A stretch of 64,000 nucleotides of DNA from an uncultured Colwellia sp. (GCA_913058145.1 CAJXQM010000002.1:1-64000), one strand, 5' to 3'; positions 27,866-37,975 are shown, numbered from the stretch's first letter. The notes: generated by a model from the letters alone, not told the origin. Made by a program: numbers and translations.

Positions 27866-29053
27866 CTACTCCATTGTATTTACCGCTTTAACACATTTAT
27901 TTCGTCCCAATTTTTTCGCTTCATATAAAGCTGAATCTGCACGCTTAAAAAGTTCTTTTTGGGTTTCATTTATTTGTATTTCTGCAAGACCTACTGATAC
28001 AGTGATCAATACTCGCTCATTATTAAAACAATATTCAATTCGTTCAATTAATTTTCGGATTTTATTCGCCACATCCTCAGAAATAGTAATATTAGAATTA
28101 GTCAATACGATCACAAATTCTTCCCCCCCATATCGAGCAACAAAATCGTTCTTACGGACGTACATCTTTAAAGTGTTGGCTATACCCCTAATCACTTCAT
28201 CACCTACTTCATGACCATAATTATCATTGATAGATTTAAATCTATCAATGTCTAGAACAAGTAATGTAAATGGTAATTTATGACGATGAAAATGTTCTAT
28301 TTCAATAGTAATTCGCTCATTATAAGCATGTCGATTTGCAATATTAGTTAAGGCATCAGTCATCGCTAACTGATGATTTCTTAGGGATTCCTCCTGATTT
28401 CTTAGGAATGGTTGGGTTACCCCCTTTCTAACTGAAAACCAAAGAAATACTAAAAGTATAATAAATGTTACAATGTAGGATGAAAATATAGTGAATTTTA
28501 TATTGCTTAATTTCTCTTTATTGTTATTTTCTTCCGCTTCATAGATGATTGTACTTAATTCAACAATGTGGCTTAACAATCTAATAGGTTCTCGGTCTAT
28601 GCCGCGCACATGTTTGTCCGCTGATAGTTGTGGGTCATGTGTTGTTTTTTTGTATATCAATAATCCTTCGCGATAAAGAATTCCTAGCTTTTTATGTTCC
28701 TCAATAAATTTTATGGCATTATTCTGTAATTCTGGATACCCCCCTGAAATCACAGCCAAGCGTTCAGCTTCGTGTATCGTTTTTTGCTCATTCAGCAAGA
28801 AACTACGGTGATACTTTTTATAAAAATTTTTATCGTATCCTCTAAGTAAGATATTTTTCCATTCTTGAATTTGGGTTTTAAAAGATATCTGTGCGCTGCA
28901 TGCTGCCTTATTGATTTCATTTGTTTTATCTGATAGATGAGAAATTGAAATGACGTATCCGTCATATTTAATAACAATGTACCCAGATAAACCCATTGTA
29001 ACTAATAGGCCTATGGTAATAATCAGCGATAATTTATTTTGAATTGATTTCAT
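27866..29053 (-). CDS. Membrane-bound diguanylate cyclase (GGDEF)
   Basis: Predicted c-di-GMP synthase of 395 residues. Transmembrane segments lie at about residues 9-30 and 190-212 and flank a roughly 160-residue periplasmic region that is largely helical and of no recognised family. The cytoplasmic GGDEF domain at about 225-390 has DALTNIANRHAYNERI, VLDIDRFKSINDNYGH and an intact active site RYGGEEFVIVL. I see no RxxD inhibitory site immediately before it. It is a lone gene between IS elements, so it may be either a surviving native gene or passenger DNA. It could oppose the EAL protein at 0.2-1.8 kb. Confidence 0.9.
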   Translation of the reverse strand: MKSIQNKLSLIITIGLLVTMGLSGYIVIKYDGYVISISHLSDKTNEINKAACSAQISFKTQIQEWKNILLRGYDKNFYKKYHRSFLLNEQKTIHEAERLAVISGGYPELQNNAIKFIEEHKKLGILYREGLLIYKKTTHDPQLSADKHVRGIDREPIRLLSHIVELSTIIYEAEENNNKEKLSNIKFTIFSSYIVTFIILLVFLWFSVRKGVTQPFLRNQEESLRNHQLAMTDALTNIANRHAYNERITIEIEHFHRHKLPFTLLVLDIDRFKSINDNYGHEVGDEVIRGIANTLKMYVRKNDFVARYGGEEFVIVLTNSNITISEDVANKIRKLIERIEYCFNNERVLITVSVGLAEIQINETQKELFKRADSALYEAKKLGRNKCVKAVNTME

Positions 29054-29364
29054 AATGAAGAGCCAAAATTTCCCATTTTAATATGTGATGCATATATTTT
29101 CAGAATTCAACGGCAGCCGAAAATAATGGGCGCTTAGATAATGAGATTACGCGTAAGGTCATTATCAAAGTATCTCAATCTAACGGGGGGCTAACAACGA
29201 ACCGCCACTTACCACCAGCCTTGAATTTGAGCCTTTAACATTTCAGTTAATTGCTTATACTAAAATATATTAGGCGAAAGCTGTGCAACCGAAAATACAA
29301 ACTAATTTTACTGCGCTTAACTTACCACAAAAAAACGGTAATCCACACAAAATCATTATCTGAT
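29054..29364. other. Gene-free stretch with a hairpin
   Basis: I see no gene. A nested inverted repeat is present: GATAATGA (29137-29144) pairs with TCATTATC (29159-29166), and an outer TTAGAT/ATCTAA pair encloses it. The right edge abuts the left end of the IS66 element. Confidence 0.4.
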
Positions 29365-29403
29365 GTTACGCAATACGTACACGCATGGCCGCTCCGTAAG
29401 CTG

Positions 29404-31003
29404 CTAACCAACCGCCTTGTTGATATTCCAAGGCAGTAATGCCTCTACATCTTCAAGTGTTTTTGCTTGTGGTAATAACGTGAAGACTGTTTTTAAATAG
29501 CTGACGGCTCTAGGTTGTTCGCTTTGGCGCTTTCCACCAAGCTGTATAAATTAGCACTAGCCTTGGCTCCCTCTACGCTCGTAGAGAACAACCAGTTTTT
29601 TCGACCAATCACAAAAGGCCTAATGCAATTTTCAGCATGATTATTATCCATCGGCCACGCGCCATTCTCCGTATATCGGCTCAGTTTGTGCCACTGGTTG
29701 CTTAAATAGGTGAGTGCATTGGTTAACTTCGCTGATTTTACGGGGTGCTTTAACGATTTATCGAGCCACTGTTTTAACGCTGCTAATATCGGGGCACTTT
29801 CTTGTTGTCGAACAAGGTGTTTTTTATCGGTTGTTGCCGTTTTTATTTTGGCTTCAATACGAAAGAGTTTTTGAATATAAGACAGCGCTTGCTCTGGTTT
29901 CCCCGAGGTGCCTTTAGGTTGTGCATCACTCGCTTCCTTAAAATAACGCCTAGCATGTGCCCAACAACCTAAGTGCGTTAAACCATTGGTTTTAGCAGTC
30001 GCGTCGTAAACAGCATAACCATCTGTCATTAACGTACCGCTAAAGTCACCTAACATCAGCTCGGCCACGCTGGTTTCTCTGGTGGGGCTGTAATGAAACA
30101 AGACCATCCTCTGGTCGGTATTATTGGTCATTATCCATATGCGACTTTGTTGGCTCGCGCTACGGCCTTCTTCTTTGAGCACTTGAGTCACAGTTTCATC
30201 CATGAAAAGCACGTCTTGCGCCCTTAATACATCAAGCCCTAAATTAATCAGGGCTTGCACTAATTGGCCACACTTAATCATCCAGTTCGCCATACTGGTT
30301 GGGTCTAGCTCTACGCCTAGGCGTTTAAAAATAAGGTTGCTTTGACGATAAAGCGGTAAGCCGTCACAATATTTATGCGTAGCTATTTGTGATAATAGTC
30401 CTGGACTGGCAATAGATTTTTCAATCGGTTGCGCGGGCTTTTTAGTGGTAACAAAATAATCATTACAACACGGACACATGTATTTACGGCGAACGTGGTT
30501 TAAAACAGTTACCTTAGCAGAGATATAATCCAGCTGCTTTGAGCATTCATCACTAAAATGCTTTAAGGCTTGGTTGTCATGCGGGCAAAACTTTTCATCT
30601 TCCGGTAAGTCATGAATAATATCGGTAACTGGCAAATCATCAGGGATTGATAGGCGTTTCTTTTTGCGCTGGTGAGCAGGAACAAGCGTTGTACTTTCTT
30701 CAGCCTTGTCTTCATCACTTAATAACTCCGCCTCGTCGAATAAGCCTAATTGGTCGGGCGACCATTTTCACTAGAAGCCCCAAACCGCTGTTGGGTCATG
30801 TAACGAATGTATTCTTCTAAGGTGGCGATTTTATCTGATTTATTAGTAAGCAGAGCGTCTTTCTTGTTAAGTTGAACGTCTTTTTTTAAGAGCGATTTTT
30901 CATTATCATTAAGCACACTTTTCTGCTCAGATAACTGAGTTTCTAACGATAAAACACGCTGAATTAATTGCTCGTTACTGAGCGTAAGATGGTGATTTTT
31001 CAT
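29404..31003 (-). pseudogene. tnpC: IS66 transposase TnpC, frameshifted
   Basis: The main IS66 transposase. The N-terminal coiled coil (SLETQLSEQKSVLNDNEKSL) and YIRYMTQQRFGASSENGR run from 31003 to about 30757. A one-base loss there shifts the frame before QLGLFDEAELLSDED. The remaining frame carries the CPHD and CPCCNDYF zinc-binding parts, LLSQIATHKYCDGLPLYR, MDETVTQVL and WPMDNNHAENCIRPFVIGRK. A second shift near 29500 truncates the C terminus; the original stop would be at 29404 after PWNINKAVG. Two lesions make it inactive. Confidence 0.88.
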
Positions 31004-31026
31004 GGCGATATTATAACAAAAAACCG

Positions 31027-31382
31027 TTAAAAAGCCGAGTCAAATCCAATGGTTTTTTGAGGTTTTATCGTACTAATATCAACGCCCCGCAGCAACCAGT
31101 GCAACTGTTCTTCATCAATATTAATCGTAGCTGAATCATGTTTTTTAGGCCACTTGAATTTATCTTTCTCAAGGCGTTTGTACCACAAAAAAAAACCGTT
31201 TTATCCCAGTAAAGTAGCTTCAATTTATTGCGCTGTTTCGAGCAGAAAACAAATAGAGCGCCTGAGCTTAACGATTGTTTCATCGTCAACTCAACAATGG
31301 CGGCAAGACCATCAATTTGTTTCCTAAAATCAACGGGGTCACGATGAAAATAAACGGCAGAGGGCTGAATAAATATCTTCAT
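31027..31382 (-). pseudogene. tnpB: IS66 accessory protein TnpB, frameshifted at a T9 run
   Basis: TnpB of the IS66 family: MKIFIQPSAVYFHRDPVDFR, GALFVFCSKQRNKLKLLYWD. The start ATG at 31382 overlaps the tnpA stop (ATGA). The frame shifts at a run of nine T on the coding strand near 31190-31200. The proper continuation (LWYKRLEKDKFKW, then HWLLRGVDISTIKP) lies in another frame and ends at 31027. Either the element is dead or polymerase/ribosome slippage on the homopolymer restores some product. Confidence 0.85.
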
Positions 31383-31690
31383 GCGAGTTGCCCCATTAAA
31401 TTGACGAGCCAATCCACCTCAGCTTGACTATCAAGTGTCAGCTCAATGTTACCGATATTCAGTTTAATATCACGTAGGGGGTTGCTATTTTTCAGATCAG
31501 GCTCGGCCAAGAGAACTTGAGAAAAGGGGGATGCCGCCGTGGCTATTGATGTTGCAGATGTGACTGCTGCTTTATTTTTGTAAAAAGTGGACGTAGCTAC
31601 GCCTTGTTCGAGGCAAAATTGTTTTATTGATAAATCACTTTCACTTTGTATTTTAAAAAGTGCAAGCCATTGCTGTGTTGTTTGTCGCAT
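31379..31690 (-). CDS. tnpA: IS66 accessory protein TnpA
   Basis: TnpA of IS66 elements, 103 residues. It has a helix-turn-helix-like N terminus (FCLEQGVATSTFYKNK) and the conserved C-terminal part (LTLDSQAEVDWLVNLMGQL). The frame is intact. Its stop overlaps the tnpB start. A run of alanine, serine and threonine in the middle is unremarkable. Confidence 0.85.
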   Translation of the reverse strand: MRQTTQQWLALFKIQSESDLSIKQFCLEQGVATSTFYKNKAAVTSATSIATAASPFSQVLLAEPDLKNSNPLRDIKLNIGNIELTLDSQAEVDWLVNLMGQLA

Positions 31691-31768
31691 GATGATCTCC
31701 TTAAATAATTAAAGTAATCATAAGTGAATGTTATTGATGGGGAATAATGCAGTTTATTGGGTGCTTAC

Positions 31769-32080
31769 ATTTTATCTGCTGATACAACAGCAGAAATAGC
31801 GGCGAATTTTACGCATAATATTGTCGAAGATTCGGTTTTATGTAGTGATGGCTCTTGGTCATATGTGGCGATTGCTAAAGAAAAGAAATGTGACCATAAA
31901 CGATTGGTCAATGGCAAAGTTAGGGTGATAGATAAAGTTTATCATATCCAAACAGTTAATGGCGCTATAGCTCATTTTAAAGGTTGGATTAACGGAAAAA
32001 TGAAGGATGTTTTAACGAAGTATTTATCAAATTATCTCGCTTGGTTTAGAGATAGCAACGCAAAGCTAGATAAGCAGTAA
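31769..32080 (+). pseudogene. IS1595-family transposase, 3' fragment
   Basis: The last ~100 codons of an ISXO2-like DDE transposase. It begins ILSADTTAEIAANF and continues with the diagnostic HIQTVNGAIAHFKGWING and KYLSNYLAWFRD. The 5' part is absent: the frame runs into the right end of the IS66 element, and no matching N-terminal part is found on the other side of IS66. It is therefore a remnant left by insertion followed by deletion. Confidence 0.75.
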
Positions 32081-32126
32081 ATTTTGATAGCTGCTTAGGG
32101 TAGACAACAGTATTATGGAACAGAGC

Positions 32127-32252
32127 CGTTTTAATTGATTTAGCGGCTTGCTTAGCAAATACCTCAAGTTCTTTCTTGTTCATAGTCTGCCTATCCTCAA
32201 CCCTACATGGGTATTAATGATAGGCAGTTACACAGATTTTGTTACAGGGTCA
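32127..32252 (-). mobile_element. IS256-family remnant (5' end)
   Basis: On the minus strand an ATG at 32183 starts MNKKELEVFAKQAAKSIKT, the typical beginning of IS256-type transposases. The match is lost after about 19 codons. The upstream CTGTAACAAAATCTGTGTAA on the same strand looks like an IS256-type terminal repeat. Only this end remains. It lies immediately downstream of the last trio gene. Confidence 0.65.
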
Positions 32253-32279
32253 GAGTGATCGATTCAACCGAAATATGCA

Positions 32280-32933
32280 CTAACTACTAAGTAACTCCTT
32301 TAAGCCATTGTACTGACGAGGGTTTAATAATATAGCCCCCGTTGACTTAGAAACTAAACGAACCATTTCTCCTTCCCCCTGAATTTCCAGCTCATCACTT
32401 GCATATTCAGGTAAATCAAGTAATAAAACTTTTAAAGACTTCTTCTGTTCATTAGTCAATACTCCTTGAGCTGCAACCGTATTAGCATGATCAGACTCAA
32501 AACCGTGTGATTTTATAGTATCGGTTAACGATACAACTTCTGTCCTTAGAGATTTACCATCAATTTCTTTTTGCACTTTCTCTAATAGGTTATTTCGCTG
32601 CTCTATCTGGCTAATATACGTCTTCACACCTATCGGTAACGCTGAAAACTCATCATTATCATCTTTGGGTTCAACTTTTATTAAAGACTTATAAAAACCT
32701 ATTAAAATTTTGTACTTCTTGCTGCTGTCACTGCCATTATCAAATGCACCTTTACCAGGCGTCTTAAAATTTTCAACACAATAGTCACCAATGTCTTTAT
32801 AAGTAAGTTTTCTCCCGTCTAGAAGCAATGCCCGACACGCTTTTGATACATTTTCGAAGCCATTTTTTAGTCTTTTATCTTTAGCCTCTTCTTTCATTTT
32901 GTCTGATTCGCTGTCTGCAAATAAAAAATCCAT
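32280..32933 (-). CDS. Gamma-Mobile-Trio small protein (GmtX-like)
   Basis: The third gene of the recombinase trio, 217 residues, predicted soluble and rich in charged helices. It has no motif of known function. A stretch near residues 85-130 (IGVKTYISQIEQRNNLLEKVQ) looks coiled-coil. It overlaps the end of the large recombinase gene by one base, so expression is coupled. Position, size and the association with two tyrosine-recombinase-like proteins fit GmtX of the Gamma-Mobile-Trio. I recall that the family has no defined biochemical role; it may assist integration. Confidence 0.65.
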   Translation of the reverse strand: MDFLFADSESDKMKEEAKDKRLKNGFENVSKACRALLLDGRKLTYKDIGDYCVENFKTPGKGAFDNGSDSSKKYKILIGFYKSLIKVEPKDDNDEFSALPIGVKTYISQIEQRNNLLEKVQKEIDGKSLRTEVVSLTDTIKSHGFESDHANTVAAQGVLTNEQKKSLKVLLLDLPEYASDELEIQGEGEMVRLVSKSTGAILLNPRQYNGLKELLSS

Positions 32934-35900
32934 TATTTCTTCTCCTCTATTTGTAATAAATCAGCTTCAAGAGAAGTCAGCGATTGTCCTAGTTTCATAA
33001 ATTTTTCCTCTCCTAAATTTGATAATAAAACTCTTGGGTCATCAAATTCATCATCATCGAATGAACGACCAAGCTCTTTCGTTATACTTGACAATTTATA
33101 CAATATTGCGGCCCGTTTAATTTCATCATTAGGAACAAATAATAACGGATTAGAGTTTTTAGATAATGACGCCAACTTAGTGCAGAACTTCTCTAATTGA
33201 ATCATCGAGATTGTATTCTCTTCCCCTACAATACCTAATACAGCAGCCTGAGTTGTTCTCTCCATGGCAGCGTCAAATAGCCCCATTGATTCCCATTGTA
33301 GGTTATCGGGATCGGATATTTTGCCAAATTCAATCGGTAATTGATTATTTTTTGAATCTAGCTTTGCTACTTCAAGATTTTTTCTCAACATTAAATCTCG
33401 CCTTTTAAGCTCCTGCACACGGTGAGCCAAAAGGGCTGTAACTTCATCAGCCTTTTGCGAAAATTTTTCTGAAATTATTTCTGATCTTTTATAATCTTGA
33501 TTATTAAAAGCTTCTTGTGACTTAGTTAAAAAATCGATGCGTTGGTTAACTAATTCCTCTATTTCACTAGCGACTTCATTTAAATAGTATATCTGCTCAA
33601 GAAGAAACCGGGGTCCTGTTTTCCAATATCTACAATTACCACAACGGAGCGCACCACCTTCAACTGATGAAATTTCAAACACCTCCATTTGTCGAGTATA
33701 CTTAATATTTATACCACCAGTTTCACAATCAAAACTATAACAAACGCCTCCTTTCATAACCTTAGGTTTTCCACCTTTTGCCATGTCTGGTCGAGGGAAT
33801 TTATCACTTTGCCACTCAGGAACTAAACCAAAATTATCTAATAAAGTCTCACCATCTCTTAATCCAAATTCTAAAAAAAGCAACTCATTTTCAGTGGCAA
33901 CTCCAGCTTTCTTCTTGCTTTCTAACAAGAGTTTTCGGTACATCTCTTCAGTTCGCTTATGATAATACAACGTCATAATCGAAGTATTATGCCCAACCAA
34001 TATTTTAACAATTTCTTTATCAAGGCCCCGATCCAATAAGTCAGTTATTCCAAACACTCTAAGCGTATGTACATCAAATAAACAATTTTCATCTTCACCA
34101 AAAACTACAATGTGATCAGCATATTGAGGATAAGTTTCTTTATACTGTTTTTCAGCTTCCTTCATTAATAATTTGAATAACGTTCTGACATTATCAGCCT
34201 TAGTAGGCAGATGTAGGTTAGTTCGACTTGTATCAGCATCAGAAACCCTAGGCATTGACAAATCTCTAAAGAGTGGCGTGAAATATGGGAGATTTACCCA
34301 GACCTTAGCATCATACTTACCCGAATCTTCATCAATAACTTTGACAGGCTCAATATCCAATGGTGAGTAGGTATTGTTAAAAACTCTTTGTTTTTCAAGT
34401 ATATTGTAAACATCAACCACATCTTCAATATCGCACTCACGAGGCCAAGGGATTGTATATCCGGTATATCCCTTCTTTTGTAATGAATACCCTTTGGTCT
34501 TATTTGTATTGATATATAAATTTAAATTTTCATTTCCTTGCGCTTGTTCAGAAGAAAATACACCCGTTTGGTTATATTTCTTTGAATGTGTTTCACCATC
34601 AGGATATCTAAATCCTGCCAATGGATGAGTATTTTTAATAAACACTCCCGCATTAATATCCCAAATTAGACTGTCCAACAATCCTTCATCCAACCATCTT
34701 ACTTGGTGGAGCCTTAAGGGGAGAATTAATAAAATATGAAGAATGTAAGGAATATTATAGGCAAAAGCACTATCTCGAATGCCAGTATCTTTATTTAGCA
34801 ATGATAAAGTACTTTTAGGTAAATTATCCTTTGCAAATTGGTAGTCATCTTTCTTTAAAATATCCAAAGCCATCTTATGAATAACCGATGGCATAGCTGC
34901 TCTCGTAGTTTGGCTGTTAACAGGGGTTGCAAGGAAAACCTTTTTCGACTCAGGAAATGGATTTGCGTAAGCTTTATTATCTGATAATCGACTAGCATTA
35001 ATAACATGCTCAAACATTTGATGAACTGTTGACCAAATATACCGAATTGTTCCATCTCCTGCTTCAATTCCATTTAAATAATCATAAAACGTTTTATCTG
35101 AAAATTTGAATAAGGGGTCTTTGAACATAATGACATTAAAATCAACTATTCTATTGATCTCACTTTTGTGTTCATCAGAAAGAGATATATACCAATCGAC
35201 AAAATGATTAACGCGTCCAATTGTCTTTTTATTACAGTTAGATGCAGTATACGTACTAATTTCTTCGAACAATGACTCTGGAATTAACCCTTTTGCCCAC
35301 CCTAATTTTAGTGATTTCCTTTCATTACCGCTATTTAAGATGCGCCTCATGCTTGTTTCACTAAGATAAGAACGGTTAAATTTCTTAAAACCTACTTGTT
35401 CAATCCAATTTGGCCTAGTTTCAAGTTCGTCAAAAAGCTCTCTTAGAATTTTATTTGGAAGGTGCTTAGAAGTATTATAACCTTTAGACTTATAAGCTTC
35501 TCTCATAACCTCTGACACATCCCTTGGCAAAGATTCAGGGAAGTCCACCATAGATTTACAATTTGAAGATAGAGATAAGGAAGTGTAAAAATCTTTTAAT
35601 GAACGTGTCTGATGTCGGTCCTTAGTCTCCAATAACTTTGCTGTCATTAATTCAGTTTTCAAATTATCATCTGGCAGGTATTCAATTAAATCATGCACTA
35701 AACTTTCTTTCTTAAAACTAAAAGGAAGTTTGATAATTTTACTGTCAGCTAGTTCAAATAGTAACTCCTTTGTGATTAACGATATTCTTTCAATTGTATT
35801 AGAAAATATAGTTCTTGATTTCTGTCCTTCTTCACCTAAACAAAAATACTCAGTTTCAAAGAGTGAAAGATCTTTAATATTGATGCTTGGCTCTAAATGA

Positions 35901-36553
35901 AAAACCATCTTCGGTAATAAGGTAATTAATGGAGTATCCATAATGCTATTAATATCATTAAACCCTTTTTGTTTATATTTAATAATAGTTCGACCATCAG
36001 ATGAATAATTATATCCAACGCGTTGAGCTAAAAAACATATATATTTGATGATCTCATGGTCGCTAAAGCCCTTGAATGTTTCTGCTACATTCAAGGAGCA
36101 AGCTGTTGATTTTTGAGGATGAAATCCTGAAATCAGATTGTCAAAATTATTTTCTACCGTAAACTTTATAAATTCATATGCTTTTTCTTTGCGATCTTGT
36201 TTAGCTATATCTGTCAAAAATTTAAAGTGAAATAAATTAAACGGTGATTGTATGACTTTCTTAGATGACAGATTCAGATCGTCAAAGCCAACCAGAAATG
36301 TGTTGATTTTTTCACACACTAAAGTGATAAACCTAGCTTTAATTTTGCTATCTAAATAAGATGCTAAATCACCAACTTGTTCTAGTTTGTTAGTATCAAC
36401 AGCAATTGTATCCAAAGTAGCGTTATAACTGACAGGTCTATTTGATATAAAGCCTAAGCCAGAGTTTAGTTTTGAGAGTGAAAAATCTACTTTACAAACA
36501 CCTTCAAAGTTTGACCATTTATCAAACTGTTCTTCTAAATTTATATTTATCAT
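32933..36553 (-). CDS. Gamma-Mobile-Trio large recombinase (GmtZ-like, VPA1269 family)
   Basis: A very large (1206-residue) tyrosine-recombinase-like protein. The C-terminal third has a catalytic-type block: FDVHTLRVFGITDLL (H-x-x-R), then IVKILVGHNTSIMTLYYHKR (His and nucleophile Tyr). After it, residues ~960-1030 carry several cysteines (CYSFDCETGG, LRCGNCRYW), probably a zinc-binding site, followed by a long coiled coil rich in Glu/Lys. The N-terminal ~600 residues have no recognised domain. It overlaps gmtY-like by 4 bp (ATGA) and gmtX-like by 1 bp. This layout is that reported for GMT genomic islands in gammaproteobacteria. Confidence 0.72.
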   Translation of the reverse strand: MININLEEQFDKWSNFEGVCKVDFSLSKLNSGLGFISNRPVSYNATLDTIAVDTNKLEQVGDLASYLDSKIKARFITLVCEKINTFLVGFDDLNLSSKKVIQSPFNLFHFKFLTDIAKQDRKEKAYEFIKFTVENNFDNLISGFHPQKSTACSLNVAETFKGFSDHEIIKYICFLAQRVGYNYSSDGRTIIKYKQKGFNDINSIMDTPLITLLPKMVFHLEPSINIKDLSLFETEYFCLGEEGQKSRTIFSNTIERISLITKELLFELADSKIIKLPFSFKKESLVHDLIEYLPDDNLKTELMTAKLLETKDRHQTRSLKDFYTSLSLSSNCKSMVDFPESLPRDVSEVMREAYKSKGYNTSKHLPNKILRELFDELETRPNWIEQVGFKKFNRSYLSETSMRRILNSGNERKSLKLGWAKGLIPESLFEEISTYTASNCNKKTIGRVNHFVDWYISLSDEHKSEINRIVDFNVIMFKDPLFKFSDKTFYDYLNGIEAGDGTIRYIWSTVHQMFEHVINASRLSDNKAYANPFPESKKVFLATPVNSQTTRAAMPSVIHKMALDILKKDDYQFAKDNLPKSTLSLLNKDTGIRDSAFAYNIPYILHILLILPLRLHQVRWLDEGLLDSLIWDINAGVFIKNTHPLAGFRYPDGETHSKKYNQTGVFSSEQAQGNENLNLYINTNKTKGYSLQKKGYTGYTIPWPRECDIEDVVDVYNILEKQRVFNNTYSPLDIEPVKVIDEDSGKYDAKVWVNLPYFTPLFRDLSMPRVSDADTSRTNLHLPTKADNVRTLFKLLMKEAEKQYKETYPQYADHIVVFGEDENCLFDVHTLRVFGITDLLDRGLDKEIVKILVGHNTSIMTLYYHKRTEEMYRKLLLESKKKAGVATENELLFLEFGLRDGETLLDNFGLVPEWQSDKFPRPDMAKGGKPKVMKGGVCYSFDCETGGINIKYTRQMEVFEISSVEGGALRCGNCRYWKTGPRFLLEQIYYLNEVASEIEELVNQRIDFLTKSQEAFNNQDYKRSEIISEKFSQKADEVTALLAHRVQELKRRDLMLRKNLEVAKLDSKNNQLPIEFGKISDPDNLQWESMGLFDAAMERTTQAAVLGIVGEENTISMIQLEKFCTKLASLSKNSNPLLFVPNDEIKRAAILYKLSSITKELGRSFDDDEFDDPRVLLSNLGEEKFMKLGQSLTSLEADLLQIEEKK

Positions 36554-37950
36554 TTATTACCCCAATCACTAAAATCTAACTCATCCCATATAGATGTATC
36601 TTTCATTGCTATTTTTCTTTTTATCTCTTCATTTGAGAAATTGTAATAAACATCAGTACTCGTAAGTCTTTTATGACGAAGAATTCTTTTCGCATCTTCT
36701 TGTGGAATCCGCAAAACATTTGCACAATAAAACCCAGTAAAGTGCCTCATAACATGTGAATACAGTGTTTTCCCTGTCACTTTAGCAGAATGACGTCTAA
36801 ATCGACTTTCATAAGCATCAACTGTCATTGGCATCCCATTATCCGTGTTACATAAAAGGTAGGGATGAGACAGCCTTTTTTGCATTAATAACTTGGGAAC
36901 AAGTTTTGTAAATAATTGCTGAGCATATCCGCAGGTCCATTCAAGTAAATGACCATATTTTTCATTGGGGTCGCGCAGTTGAACGCCTTTCCAACCAGCA
37001 TGATATCGATGTTTTAAATGAAGATTGGTACGTACTGGAAGCCTTGATAAGTAATCTATATTTATATCATCTAAACCAGATACAGCTTTATGTTGCCGCA
37101 AACACGAACTTAAAATTTCTTTTCTAGGAACTAGCTTATTCTTTTCTGGTGAAAATGTTTTTCCTGTATTGGGATCTGAAATAATAACTTCAGCCAAATT
37201 ACCTTGATATACAATATCGGTTACCAAAACATGGAGATTTTCGGATTCTCGCAATCCGGTGAAACCACTTAATAAATAGGCTACTTTATAGTTTATATTT
37301 TCTTCACTATCGATAAGTTCTTTCAGTTGTCTGGGCGGAAAGTACTTAATTAATTTAGTGTTACCTTGATCAAAGTCTTCATTATCATAATCTAGCCTTG
37401 TTTGATTGTTATCGTCAGCCATTGTGTCTTTAACTGAAGCAATATGTTCTAACAGCTTAAAATTAGTTTTCTTTTCAAAAGCGCTATACCTGACCGTCAT
37501 TAGATGAATCATGTCATCGCTTACAAGTTCAGTTACGTTAAGGTAAGTTTTACAATAGCTCTGATACTTTTGAAATTGAGTAATACCCTTACGGACATCC
37601 GCATATTTAGCTCTTTTCCAAAATAAACCTAAATCACACACACCGTTTCTTATAGTTCCATGCAGTTTTGCGCTAAAATAATCGATGATAAGCTCATGGC
37701 CATTATCTAAATAAGCCTGATGTTTATCCTCATTTGCTAGGTAAAATTGATAAATATCTGCTACGACTTTAAACACTCTTCTTAGTGCTGCATCTTTCCC
37801 TCTACCAATATCCATCTGCTCTTTAGTAAATGATAATAAAGAGAAAGATACCTTACCGTCTTCTAAATAAACGAGAGGAAAGTCTCTTTCGAATTCCTTT
37901 GTTCGTACATAACGTATATAGTGACTACGTGAACCTAAGTTGTTTTTCAT
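36550..37950 (-). CDS. Gamma-Mobile-Trio tyrosine recombinase (GmtY-like)
   Basis: Tyrosine site-specific recombinase of 466 residues and first gene of the trio. The catalytic domain at about residues 215-450 shows GFTGLRESENLHVL (first Arg), SHVMRHFTGFYCANVL (H-x-x-R), ILRHKRLTSTDVYYNF (His and Tyr). The N-terminal part is the expected core-binding domain. The start is preceded by AGAAGAATAAA. The 168 bp upstream hold a palindrome and a repeated TTGACGGAAT motif, and then the broken nrdB gene. The recombinase probably catalysed insertion at this junction. Confidence 0.8.
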   Translation of the reverse strand: MKNNLGSRSHYIRYVRTKEFERDFPLVYLEDGKVSFSLLSFTKEQMDIGRGKDAALRRVFKVVADIYQFYLANEDKHQAYLDNGHELIIDYFSAKLHGTIRNGVCDLGLFWKRAKYADVRKGITQFQKYQSYCKTYLNVTELVSDDMIHLMTVRYSAFEKKTNFKLLEHIASVKDTMADDNNQTRLDYDNEDFDQGNTKLIKYFPPRQLKELIDSEENINYKVAYLLSGFTGLRESENLHVLVTDIVYQGNLAEVIISDPNTGKTFSPEKNKLVPRKEILSSCLRQHKAVSGLDDINIDYLSRLPVRTNLHLKHRYHAGWKGVQLRDPNEKYGHLLEWTCGYAQQLFTKLVPKLLMQKRLSHPYLLCNTDNGMPMTVDAYESRFRRHSAKVTGKTLYSHVMRHFTGFYCANVLRIPQEDAKRILRHKRLTSTDVYYNFSNEEIKRKIAMKDTSIWDELDFSDWGNK

Positions 37951-37975
37951 TTTATTCTTCTAAGATTATTTGTGT

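Larger units (their letters stand above)
29365..31768 (-). mobile_element. IS66-family insertion sequence, decayed
   Basis: A three-gene IS66 element read right to left (tnpA, tnpB, tnpC). The right end begins on the minus strand at 31768 with GTAAGCACCCAATAAACTGC. The left end is probably GTTACGCAATACG at 29365, a weaker match. The 8-bp flanks (TATCTGAT and ATTTTATC) do not form a target duplication, which suggests a later deletion on one side. It interrupts an IS1595-type remnant on its right. Confidence 0.75.

Noticed and set aside
29130-29215. Nested inverted repeat with TTAGAT/ATCTAAC ends, first read as an integron attC site
   Set aside because: The order of the half sites is opposite to attC (GTTRRRY-like first, RYYYAAC last), so it is only a hairpin.
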